Shown here in pieces: positions 34,189 through 41,643 of a stretch of DNA of 48,589 bases (positions are counted from its first letter, which is position 1; each line of letters starts with the position of its first letter). The position numbers and the translations under genes were made by a program. The stretch is taken from assembly GCA_904374385.1 (NCBI GenBank), contig CAJFGA010000006.1:1-48589 (forward strand), given 5' to 3'. The notes under the pieces were generated by a model. That model saw only the letters and a list, made by a program, of their open reading frames with translations. It was not told the origin of the DNA and made no database searches. The stretch is from an uncultured Clostridia bacterium. GTDB lineage: Bacteria; Bacillota; Clostridia; Christensenellales; Borkfalkiaceae.

Positions 34189-35609
34189 TTTCCCTTCGCC
34201 GCGCGCTCCACGGCTCTATACATGCCCGATTCCGCGATCGACGCGTCGGCATGGATTACATGCTCATATAATCCGTCGATTTTTGTGAGGTCTTTGCCCC
34301 ACAATATCGTATCGGAAAGAATACGGCGCAGCATTTCCCTCCTTCCCACGGATTTTCCCTCCGCAAAGTATCCGCGCAGCCGGCTCGTATAGATCTCTTC
34401 ATCGCGCACGGCACCCTGCATCTCCCTTTCATAAAAGACGATGAGCGCCGCCAAGGAAAAGAACAGGCGGTGCGGACAGACGCCGCGCTTTACACAGTCC
34501 TCGATGCTGACGAGTACGCGCGCACGGAATTTGGATACCGAATTGAGCACGATGCTCGATAGCCTGTGATGTATAAACGGATTGCGGAAGCGCTCGAAAA
34601 CTTCCTCTGCATATTCTTGCAGCGCTTCTCCGTCAAAAGACGGGATGATCTCTTCCTTCATCTCTCGATCGATAAAGGAAAAGAAAACGGGATCGCCGAT
34701 CAATTGATCCACCGTTTCAAATCCGCACAAGTATCCCGCGGGAACACTGCTCGTATGCGCACCGTTCAAGATGCGCACCTTCCGCGTGCGGTAGGAGGCG
34801 AAATCGGTCGTCACGACAATATCCAAGCCGCAGCGCGACACGGGCAAATATGTATCGATCGGCTCAGCGGAATCGATGACCCAAAGAAGAAACGGTTCGC
34901 ATACATCGATCAGCGCATCGCGATACCCAAACTTTTCTTCCATCGCAGGCGCTTCCGCTGCCGGATAGCCGGACACGACCCGATCCACCAAAGTGCTGCA
35001 AAAGCGGCAGTCCTCACGCAGCCAGGAAAGGAACAGATCGCCGAGTCCCCATTCTTTCGCATAGCGAAGCACGTGCCCGATGAGCTGTTTGGCGTTATCG
35101 TCGATAAGCTCACAGGGTAAAACCAACACCCCGCCGTCCTTTCCGAACGTCAAATAGCGTTCATATAGCCAATCGGTCAATTTCGCGGGGAAATTTTTAT
35201 GCGGCCGGGTCATCGGCTCGTTTTCATCATAGCAGATGCCGAATTCGGTCGTATTGGAGACGATCACGCGCAGATCGGGATTGTGTGCCGTCTGCAAAAA
35301 CGCATCATAATCTTCGAACGGGTCGATACAGCGGCTGAGGCAGTCGATCACCGTCTCCGTCACGATCGGCCTGCCGTCCGCAGAACCGCGCTCTACCAAC
35401 GTATACAGACCGTTCTGCGCATTGATCGCATTACACATACCCTGCTCCGTTCCCTGCAGGCAAACGATACTTCCGTTGTAAGCGCATACATCATTGCAGT
35501 TTTTAACGATCCTTCCGATAAAAGCCCGCAGAAAATTTCCTTCCCCGAACATGAGCACTTTTTCCGGCATTACAGTCTTTTTTGAGTAAATTTCGTCAAT
35601 TTTTGCCAT
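34185..35609 (-). CDS. uxaB: Tagaturonate reductase (altronate oxidoreductase)
   Basis: 474-residue NAD-dependent polyol dehydrogenase-family enzyme that reduces tagaturonate to altronate. The N-terminal nucleotide-binding stretch FGEGNFLRAFIGR and the catalytic region around RTRKVRILNGAHTS with the usual Lys/Asn/His set support the family; UxaB rather than UxuB is chosen because UxaA and UxaC follow. First gene of the operon, promoter and operator 118-150 bases upstream. The ribosome site before ATG 35609 is weak (AGGA about 14 bases away). Confidence 0.92.
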   Translation of the reverse strand: MAKIDEIYSKKTVMPEKVLMFGEGNFLRAFIGRIVKNCNDVCAYNGSIVCLQGTEQGMCNAINAQNGLYTLVERGSADGRPIVTETVIDCLSRCIDPFEDYDAFLQTAHNPDLRVIVSNTTEFGICYDENEPMTRPHKNFPAKLTDWLYERYLTFGKDGGVLVLPCELIDDNAKQLIGHVLRYAKEWGLGDLFLSWLREDCRFCSTLVDRVVSGYPAAEAPAMEEKFGYRDALIDVCEPFLLWVIDSAEPIDTYLPVSRCGLDIVVTTDFASYRTRKVRILNGAHTSSVPAGYLCGFETVDQLIGDPVFFSFIDREMKEEIIPSFDGEALQEYAEEVFERFRNPFIHHRLSSIVLNSVSKFRARVLVSIEDCVKRGVCPHRLFFSLAALIVFYEREMQGAVRDEEIYTSRLRGYFAEGKSVGRREMLRRILSDTILWGKDLTKIDGLYEHVIHADASIAESGMYRAVERAAKGK

Positions 35610-35648
35610 AGCGAAACGATGATTCCTTCATAAAAATTTGAAATTGCA

Positions 35649-35677
35649 TTGACTTTATCGCCGCAATTTGGTAAACT
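35649..35677 (+). promoter_or_regulatory. Promoter of the LacI-family gene
   Basis: TTGACT (35649-35654), 17 bases, TAAACT (35672-35677) on the plus strand. Transcription would start near 35684 and cross the shared operator at 35706-35719, which allows autorepression. Confidence 0.6.
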
Positions 35678-35705
35678 GTTAGATGATAATGTTTGTAAGA
35701 ATATT

Positions 35706-35762
35706 TGTAAGCGCTTACATTTCTTATAAAAACAGTGTATCACACTCTACCTGAATTGTCAA
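35706..35762 (-). promoter_or_regulatory. uxaB operon promoter and shared LacI-type operator
   Basis: Minus strand TTGACA (35762-35757), 17 bases, TACACT (35739-35734). TGTAAGCGCTTACA at 35706-35719 is placed at about +8 to +21 of this transcript and also downstream of the facing lacI promoter. It is identical to the operator before lplD. Confidence 0.8.
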
Positions 35763-35805
35763 TACTTTTTTAAAAAATTTTTTTATTTTTTTGGGGAGGG
35801 CACTT

Positions 35806-36828
35806 TTGGATAAACAGCAAAAAAACAAATCCGTAAAAATGAATATTTATAACATTGCCAACGAGGCAGGCGTATCGATCGCGACCGTTTCCCGCGTGCT
35901 GAACAATTCGCCTTCTGTCAGCGCCAAAACGAAAGAGAAAGTGCTTTCTGTGATCGGCAACTATAATTATGTACCCAGCGCCATCGCACAGAATTTATCG
36001 CTGCGCACTTCCGGCAATCTAATCGGCATCGTGTGTTATAATCTACAGGATCTATACTATGCGACGGCAGTCAGCCTGCTCGAGTCTTCCCTGCGAAAGC
36101 GCGGTCATCACATAATTTTAAGCTGTACCGGGGAGGATTACCTGCAAAAACAAAAATCCATCGAGATGCTGATCACAAAGCAAGTCGATGCCGTGATCCT
36201 GATCGGTTCTGTATTTTTGGACGAGTACGGCAACAACGCATACTTGGTCAACGCGGCAAAGCACTGCCCTCTCGTGATCATCAACGGCAAGGTACGCAGT
36301 GAAAATATCTACTCTTTTTATTGCGATGATTTTACCGCCGTCCGCGAATGCGTGCATAAAATGTATCAAAAACACAGAAATTTTCTGTTTTTATACGATG
36401 CGGATACCTACAGCGGCAATTTGAAGCTGACGGGCTTTCAGGAAGGGATGAAGGAATGCGGTTTAGATCCTACGGGGCGGACCCTTCGCTGCGACCCGAC
36501 GCCTGAGTCCGCCGCCGTACGTTTTGACGAAATTTATGATACATTGAAAAAAATCGACGCCGTAATTACTGCCAACGACGTTTTGGCGGCGGGCGTGCTG
36601 AATGCAGCCCTGCGGCGCAATTTAAAAGTCCCCGAAGACATATCGATCGTGGGGTACAATAATTCGATAATCACACAATGCACGACGCCGCACTTGAGCA
36701 GTATCGACAACGGATTGGAACAGCTGTGCAATATGGCTGTGGAGGGTCTGACCAAACTGCTGCACGGAGAAAGCATCGAGGGCATCACGATGGTATCGCC
36801 CCATCTCGTTCTGCGCGATACGATGTGA
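35806..36828 (+). CDS. LacI-family regulator of the uronate/polysaccharide locus
   Basis: 340-residue LacI/GalR repressor: N-terminal helix-turn-helix and hinge (MNIYNIANEAGVSIATVSRV, LNNSPSVSAKT) and a periplasmic-binding-like effector domain (about 65-335). I choose TTG at 35806 because GGGGAGGG ends five bases before it; an internal ATG at 35839 would start exactly at the HTH. Divergent from uxaB. The two copies of TGTAAGCGCTTACA (before uxaB/lacI and before lplD) are a typical LacI-family site with a central CG, so this protein is the obvious candidate to bind them. Comparable to KdgR/ExuR of Bacillus, but orthology is not established. Confidence 0.92.
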   Translation: MDKQQKNKSVKMNIYNIANEAGVSIATVSRVLNNSPSVSAKTKEKVLSVIGNYNYVPSAIAQNLSLRTSGNLIGIVCYNLQDLYYATAVSLLESSLRKRGHHIILSCTGEDYLQKQKSIEMLITKQVDAVILIGSVFLDEYGNNAYLVNAAKHCPLVIINGKVRSENIYSFYCDDFTAVRECVHKMYQKHRNFLFLYDADTYSGNLKLTGFQEGMKECGLDPTGRTLRCDPTPESAAVRFDEIYDTLKKIDAVITANDVLAAGVLNAALRRNLKVPEDISIVGYNNSIITQCTTPHLSSIDNGLEQLCNMAVEGLTKLLHGESIEGITMVSPHLVLRDTM

Positions 36829-36844
36829 ATTTTACGGTAAATAA

Positions 36845-36881
36845 AAACGGGCGGATATGCACAGCGCATATCCGCCCGTTT
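36845..36881. terminator. Bidirectional terminator between lacI and GH2 gene
   Basis: Perfect 16-bp stem (36845-36860 with 36866-36881) and five-base loop, with T/A runs at both ends, between convergent genes. Confidence 0.85.
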
Positions 36882-36911
36882 GCCTTAATAAACAAAAAGC
36901 GATCGGCACTT

Positions 36912-38639
36912 TTATTTTTGCGACGCTTCGATCGCGGCGGGCATCCGGTTCGCTTCGCGGATACGACGCATCCCGTCCTCAGAGAACTTCGCCCCGCGCG
37001 CATAAGTCAAAAGCCCGTTTTCCTCCTGCTCCACATCATACAATTGAGTATAACAAAAGCCGGAAAGCTGCTCGCAGGCGAGCAGCATGCGGATCGTGCG
37101 CTCATAATTTTGCACAAACGAATCCTCATCGGAAACGGAATCATATCCCCAGGCCACCTCTTCCTGCACGCATTGCGTCTGCTCGATGCGCCGCCCGCCG
37201 AAGGAAACGCCGCCGAACTCGCTCAGGTTCTGCGGTTCGCCCGCATAAGCGATCCCGTCCCCTTCGCAATACATTTTCAAAAAATCCATCTCTCCGCGCA
37301 TCGCCTTGCACATGCGCTCCTGCAAGAGCGCAAAGCCGTCATAGCAATGATAATCCGCGACATCCGTCTTATGCCCGTGGCAGCCGCCGCTGACGTCAAC
37401 ACACGGGCGGGTGGGATCGAGCGCTTTGGTGAAAGCATATACCGCATCGACAAAGCGGACATCCCGCCATTTGCGCGTATCGGAAAGGCTTTCCCACGTT
37501 TCGTTGAGCGGGCACCAAGTGACGACGGACGGACGATTGCAATCGCGCTCCATCGCCTCCTTCCACTCGCTGAGGAAGGTGCCGAGCCCGGCAAGGTCGT
37601 AATATTCCATCCCCCAGCTCGGATATTCGCCCCAAACCATAAAACCGAGGCGGTCGCATAGATACAGATAATGAGGGTCGAAAACCTTTTGATGCAGGCG
37701 CGCCCCATTAAAGCCGAGATCCATGGCGGCGCGGATATCCGCAAGGAACGCCGCATCGGAGGCCGGCGTATAGACGCCGCCCTCATAATATCCTTGATCG
37801 AGCACAAGGCGCTGAAAAACAGATTTCCCGTTCAACAGGAACCGCTTCCCTTCATAGCGCACGTCGCGCAGCCCGAAGTAGCTGAACACCTCGTCTTTCC
37901 CGAAACAAAGGCGTACGCGGTACAGCCTGCCCGCGCCACATTCCCAAAGATGTTTTTCGGACAGAGCGATCTCAAATTCTCCTTTATATGAGAGCCAGCC
38001 CGCACAACTGCCCATCGGGCGGCCTTCGTAGGTGATTTCCGCCGAAAAATCCCCTTCCGTGCAGGCGCGCACCTCGAGCCGGACCGTACCCCGCTCCGCG
38101 TTCGGGAAATAGCGGACGCCGAGCAGGTATTCTTCGGGCACGCACTCCAGCCAAACGCTCTGCCAAATGCCCGTCGTGCGGGTGTAAAAACAGCCGAAAG
38201 ACTGCTCGCGGGGCGATTGTTTGCCGCTGGGGAATTGGTCATGCACATCGTCGTGCACGCGCACTTCGAGCAGGTTATCTCCGTCGCAGAGCGCCGCCGT
38301 GATTTCAAAGGCAAAGGGCGTATAACCGCCCGAATGGCTGCCGAGCAAAGTGCCGTTGAGGGTCACTTCGGCGCGATGATCGACAGCGCCAAAATGCAAA
38401 AACACACGCCCGATGCGCATATCGGAAGGCAGTGCAAAACGTTTACGATAGCACAGATCGTAGACGAAACCGCACTCTCCTATGCCGGAAAGCTCAGACT
38501 CGATACAATACGGCACCTTGACGGCGCGCCAGGCGCCGCCCGAAAGGGATACCTCCCACGCGCCGTTGAGAGAATAAAAATTTTTACGTGCAAACTGCGG
38601 TTCGGGGAATAAGAGTTCTTCCGGAAGATTGAGCTCCAT
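36912..38639 (-). CDS. GH2 glycoside hydrolase (beta-galactosidase/glucuronidase superfamily)
   Basis: 575-residue cytoplasmic retaining beta-glycosidase: sugar-binding sandwich domain (about 15-160), Ig-like domain (about 165-260) and TIM barrel (about 265-570). Acid/base E380 in CPLNETWE and nucleophile E474 in LSEFGGVSF. It is short compared with LacZ and lacks extra C-terminal domains, similar to beta-glucuronidase or beta-mannosidase-like GH2 enzymes; the substrate is undetermined. Position next to the uronate genes suggests a linked polymer, but its own promoter lacks the TGTAAGCGCTTACA operator. AAGGTGG precedes the ATG. Confidence 0.9.
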   Translation of the reverse strand: MELNLPEELLFPEPQFARKNFYSLNGAWEVSLSGGAWRAVKVPYCIESELSGIGECGFVYDLCYRKRFALPSDMRIGRVFLHFGAVDHRAEVTLNGTLLGSHSGGYTPFAFEITAALCDGDNLLEVRVHDDVHDQFPSGKQSPREQSFGCFYTRTTGIWQSVWLECVPEEYLLGVRYFPNAERGTVRLEVRACTEGDFSAEITYEGRPMGSCAGWLSYKGEFEIALSEKHLWECGAGRLYRVRLCFGKDEVFSYFGLRDVRYEGKRFLLNGKSVFQRLVLDQGYYEGGVYTPASDAAFLADIRAAMDLGFNGARLHQKVFDPHYLYLCDRLGFMVWGEYPSWGMEYYDLAGLGTFLSEWKEAMERDCNRPSVVTWCPLNETWESLSDTRKWRDVRFVDAVYAFTKALDPTRPCVDVSGGCHGHKTDVADYHCYDGFALLQERMCKAMRGEMDFLKMYCEGDGIAYAGEPQNLSEFGGVSFGGRRIEQTQCVQEEVAWGYDSVSDEDSFVQNYERTIRMLLACEQLSGFCYTQLYDVEQEENGLLTYARGAKFSEDGMRRIREANRMPAAIEASQK

Positions 38640-38678
38640 GAGCAGACCACCTTATATTAAAAAATAAACTATACGAAT

Positions 38679-38707
38679 ATAATAATACATCGAAGCGGCA
38701 ATGTCAA
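38679..38707 (-). promoter_or_regulatory. Promoter of the GH2 gene
   Basis: TTGACA (38707-38702), 17 bases, TATTAT (38684-38679) on the minus strand. No copy of the LacI operator of the neighbouring locus is present. Confidence 0.7.
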
Positions 38708-38842
38708 ACCTTCGCCCGCCGCATGTCGATTATTTTTAAGGTCGTTCAAGCATGCTGTTTTAAAAAATTGTATAAAAAATGTAAACCGCAATGCCGAGTT
38801 TTACAATTTTTGTAATAAATCGATTTTTTCGCCCAAACCGCA

Positions 38843-38880
38843 TTGACAAAGGAAGCAATATTGCGTATACTGAGCAATAT
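38843..38880 (+). promoter_or_regulatory. marR promoter with inverted repeat across the -10
   Basis: TTGACA (38843-38848), 17 bases, TATACT (38866-38871). Arms ATATTGC (38858-38864) and GCAATAT (38874-38880) flank the -10 box, a good position for autorepression. Confidence 0.7.
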
Positions 38881-38903
38881 ATTGGCAATTTCGGAGACAT
38901 GCT

Positions 38904-39359
38904 ATGAAAAAATCCAAGAAAAAACAAATGATTCTGGAAATGATCTTTCGGGCCGCCAACCTTTGGCAGCAGCGGGGCGGCAAAATGCCGGGCGGACTGA
39001 CGCTGCGGCAGTTTATGCTGTTGGCGACCATGAAAAATATGCCGCAAACAAACCTTTCCTCCCTTTCGAAAGCATTCGGCGGCACGCGCCAAAACATCCG
39101 CCAGCTCGTCGACGCACTGTATGAAAAGGGGTATGTTCAAATCGGACAATCGGAAACAGACAGGCGCGAAATACGCGTCGGCCTGACCGACAAAGCGAAA
39201 GAATACTTTGCCGAAAATGAAAATGCGGACGACGATCTGCTGCAGCCCGTATTCAAAGGTATCGGGGAAAAGTCGATGGACGGCGCGATGGAATGTTTGG
39301 AAAAAATCATCGCCAATTTAGAAAATTTGCACGGCGAACCCGAAGAAACGAAAAGCTGA
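38904..39359 (+). CDS. MarR-family transcriptional regulator
   Basis: 151-residue winged-helix regulator of the MarR family. The recognition region reads LSSLSKAFGGTRQNIRQLVD, followed by the wing YEKGYVQIGQSETDRREIRV and a C-terminal dimerisation helix. ATG at 38904 with GGAGA upstream. An inverted repeat spanning its own -10 suggests autorepression. It converges on an ABC transporter gene that may share its regulation; a related half-site before that gene was not evident. Confidence 0.9.
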   Translation: MKKSKKKQMILEMIFRAANLWQQRGGKMPGGLTLRQFMLLATMKNMPQTNLSSLSKAFGGTRQNIRQLVDALYEKGYVQIGQSETDRREIRVGLTDKAKEYFAENENADDDLLQPVFKGIGEKSMDGAMECLEKIIANLENLHGEPEETKS

Positions 39360-39381
39360 CAATAACGTCTGTATATATGCA

Positions 39382-39420
39382 CAGAGCCGCGGCGATCTTT
39401 TTTGATCCGCCGCGGCTCTG
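39382..39420. terminator. Bidirectional terminator between marR and ABC gene
   Basis: 12-bp perfect outer stem (39382-39393 with 39409-39420), loop with a T6 run, between convergent genes spaced 65 bases apart. Confidence 0.75.
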
Positions 39421-39424
39421 CCTT

Positions 39425-41344
39425 TTACGAACGCTCGCCGCCCGACGCGCCGCCTGCGGCATCGTTTTCTCCCAACGATTGTTCGGCGATCTTATAATTC
39501 ATGTCGTTGAGGCATTTCAGTTCGTAAAATTTACCCTTCTTTCGCATCAGCTCTTCGTATGTGCCGATCTCTACGCACTTGCCCGCATCCATCACGACGA
39601 TCCTGTCCGCATCGCGGATGGTCGAAAGCCGATGGGCGACGATAAATGTCGTGCGCCCCTTGATCAGGCTGGAGATCGCTTTCTGCACTTGATATTCCGA
39701 AATATTGTCGAGCGCGCTGGTCGCCTCGTCTAAAATGAGAATGCGCGGATCGCGGATCAGGGCGCGGGCGATGGTGACGCGCTGTTTTTGCCCGCCGCTC
39801 AGCTTGCCGCCCTGCTCGCCGACAAACGTATCCAACCCATCGGGCAGATCCTTGACAAATTCGTTCAAATTTGCCATTTCCGCCGCCCGCTCCACCGCCG
39901 CTTCGTCCACCTTTTCCAATCCGTAGACGATATTTTGGCGGATCGTGCCGGCAAAAAGGATACTGTTCTGCGGCACAACGGATATAAAGTGCCGATAATC
40001 GGAAAGGGATAGCTGTGTGATATCGTTGTCATCTATGTACAGCGTGCCGGACGTCGGCTTCAAAAAACCGATGATCAGGTTCATAAGCGTCGATTTGCCG
40101 CTCCCCGAAGCGCCGACGACGGCGATGCACTCTCCCGTTTTGACATCGATGCTGAAATCTTCCACGACATAGGCTGTTCCGTTGGGATATTTATAACTGA
40201 CGTGATCGAAGCGGACGTTCCCCTCCAAAGAAGTCAGCTTCTTTTTGCCCGCCGAATCCTCTACATCTTTAGAAAGCATGATCTCGGACAGAGAGTTGAC
40301 CGCCTCGAAGCCTACCGCAAAGGTCGGAAGCACGTTGACGATCGTCTGTACCGCGCCGTTGATGGACGTAAACATGGACTGGTACAGCACGATATCTCCC
40401 GGAGAAATCAGCCCTTTAAGGGCAAACACGGCGCAAAACACGAGGCACGCCCCGCTCATGAGATTGGCGACCACCCAAAGGGCAGACCCGAAGTAGGAAT
40501 TGGTCCGATCGACCGCCAACCCCCGCGCCGTCAGCCGCCGAATGTTTCGGTCACACTGTGCGATCTCTTCCTCTTCCAGCCCATGCGCCTTGGTGACGGG
40601 AAGCATTCCCAACATATTGGTGAACTTTGCCGAAACAATTTCATTTTCGATGCGGTATTTATGATTTTTCCGGCTCATCCTCTTGCGGAAAAACTCCGTC
40701 AGCAAGATATTGGCAGGAATAATAATGAGGAAAAACAGAGTGACCATCCGGCTGTTATAGATCGAGATGCCGATGGATACGAGAGCGACGATGATGTTCG
40801 GGATGAGTACCTTGATCATGTTGGTGTTCAGCGCGTCTACGCTCTCGATATCTTTCAAAAACTTGCTCTGCAATTTCCCCGTTTCGATCTCTTTATGATA
40901 TGTGATGGAAAGATGCTGCAATTTACGGATGACCGTTCCGCGCATCCCGGCGCCCGTTCTTCGGAGCATTCTGTCGGTGATGCGCGAATAGATGACATGC
41001 GTGGGGATATATTGCACCAATACGACGACGAGCACGACGGAGTTGATGATAAGCGACCGTATCACGCTGTCCGTCCATTGGCCGCTCGCCAGATCGATGA
41101 TATTCGACGTGATAATGGGCATGACCCAGACGGGAAGATTTTTAAGGATGAACATCAAGAGGCTCATGCAAAAACCGCCTTTGTTTTTTTGCAAGAGCCG
41201 TTTATAATACAAAAAACCCGTCCCCTTCTTTTTCTTGCGGGCATCGACCGGCACGTCTTCGTCAAAAAGGTGCTCGAAATCGGGGATCACATTATCGCTG
41301 CGCTTATACTTCTTTTTGGGATCGGCGCCCTTTGCCGTGTTCAT
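39425..41344 (-). CDS. ABC transporter, fused permease-ATPase (homodimer type)
   Basis: 639-residue exporter-fold half-transporter: charged N-terminal extension (1-50), six-helix domain (about 60-360), ATPase (about 390-620) with Walker A GASGSGKST, signature LSGGQKQR, Walker B ILILDEATSALD and IVAHRLST. All motifs are canonical, so a homodimer with two active sites is possible. Start 41344 (MNTAKGAD) has GAGGAGAG upstream. Substrate unknown; the MarR neighbour is compatible with drug or lipid export. Confidence 0.9.
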   Translation of the reverse strand: MNTAKGADPKKKYKRSDNVIPDFEHLFDEDVPVDARKKKKGTGFLYYKRLLQKNKGGFCMSLLMFILKNLPVWVMPIITSNIIDLASGQWTDSVIRSLIINSVVLVVVLVQYIPTHVIYSRITDRMLRRTGAGMRGTVIRKLQHLSITYHKEIETGKLQSKFLKDIESVDALNTNMIKVLIPNIIVALVSIGISIYNSRMVTLFFLIIIPANILLTEFFRKRMSRKNHKYRIENEIVSAKFTNMLGMLPVTKAHGLEEEEIAQCDRNIRRLTARGLAVDRTNSYFGSALWVVANLMSGACLVFCAVFALKGLISPGDIVLYQSMFTSINGAVQTIVNVLPTFAVGFEAVNSLSEIMLSKDVEDSAGKKKLTSLEGNVRFDHVSYKYPNGTAYVVEDFSIDVKTGECIAVVGASGSGKSTLMNLIIGFLKPTSGTLYIDDNDITQLSLSDYRHFISVVPQNSILFAGTIRQNIVYGLEKVDEAAVERAAEMANLNEFVKDLPDGLDTFVGEQGGKLSGGQKQRVTIARALIRDPRILILDEATSALDNISEYQVQKAISSLIKGRTTFIVAHRLSTIRDADRIVVMDAGKCVEIGTYEELMRKKGKFYELKCLNDMNYKIAEQSLGENDAAGGASGGERS

Positions 41345-41363
41345 ACTCTCTCCTCGCTCCTCT

Positions 41364-41385
41364 GCGCGGCGGCGCGCCGCCGCGC
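41364..41385. repeat. All-GC 22-bp perfect palindrome before an ABC gene's ribosome site
   Basis: Every base from 41364 to 41385 is G or C and the segment is a perfect palindrome. It lies in the mRNA leader of the ABC gene, five bases from its GAGGAGAG ribosome site. Confidence 0.8.
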
Positions 41386-41438
41386 GCCCGTCGACCCGAA
41401 ATACAAAGTTGGGGGATCGTTCCCCTATCGTCGCCACT

Positions 41439-41467
41439 ATTCTATCATCCCCCCTGCAAAAAAGCAA
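41439..41467 (-). promoter_or_regulatory. Promoter of the ABC half-transporter gene
   Basis: TTGCTT (41467-41462), 17 bases, TAGAAT (41444-41439) on the minus strand; predicted start about 41432, giving a leader of roughly 88 bases. Confidence 0.5.
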
Positions 41468-41560
41468 CTCTTTTGCCGCATTTTGTCGCCGCAAAGCGCA
41501 ACAAATAATTTGCGCCTTACCTTGTACATCTGCGGCCGTTCATGCGATATCAAAAATTGC

Positions 41561-41589
41561 TTGCCATCAAATATAATTTATGATACACT
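41561..41589 (+). promoter_or_regulatory. Promoter of the leucine-rich-repeat lipoprotein gene
   Basis: TTGCCA (41561-41566), 17 bases, TACACT (41584-41589). Confidence 0.55.
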
Positions 41590-41643
41590 TGATGCAAGCA
41601 TCATTTCCGATGCTGCGGACAATGGCCGTGCAAAAGGGGAGAA

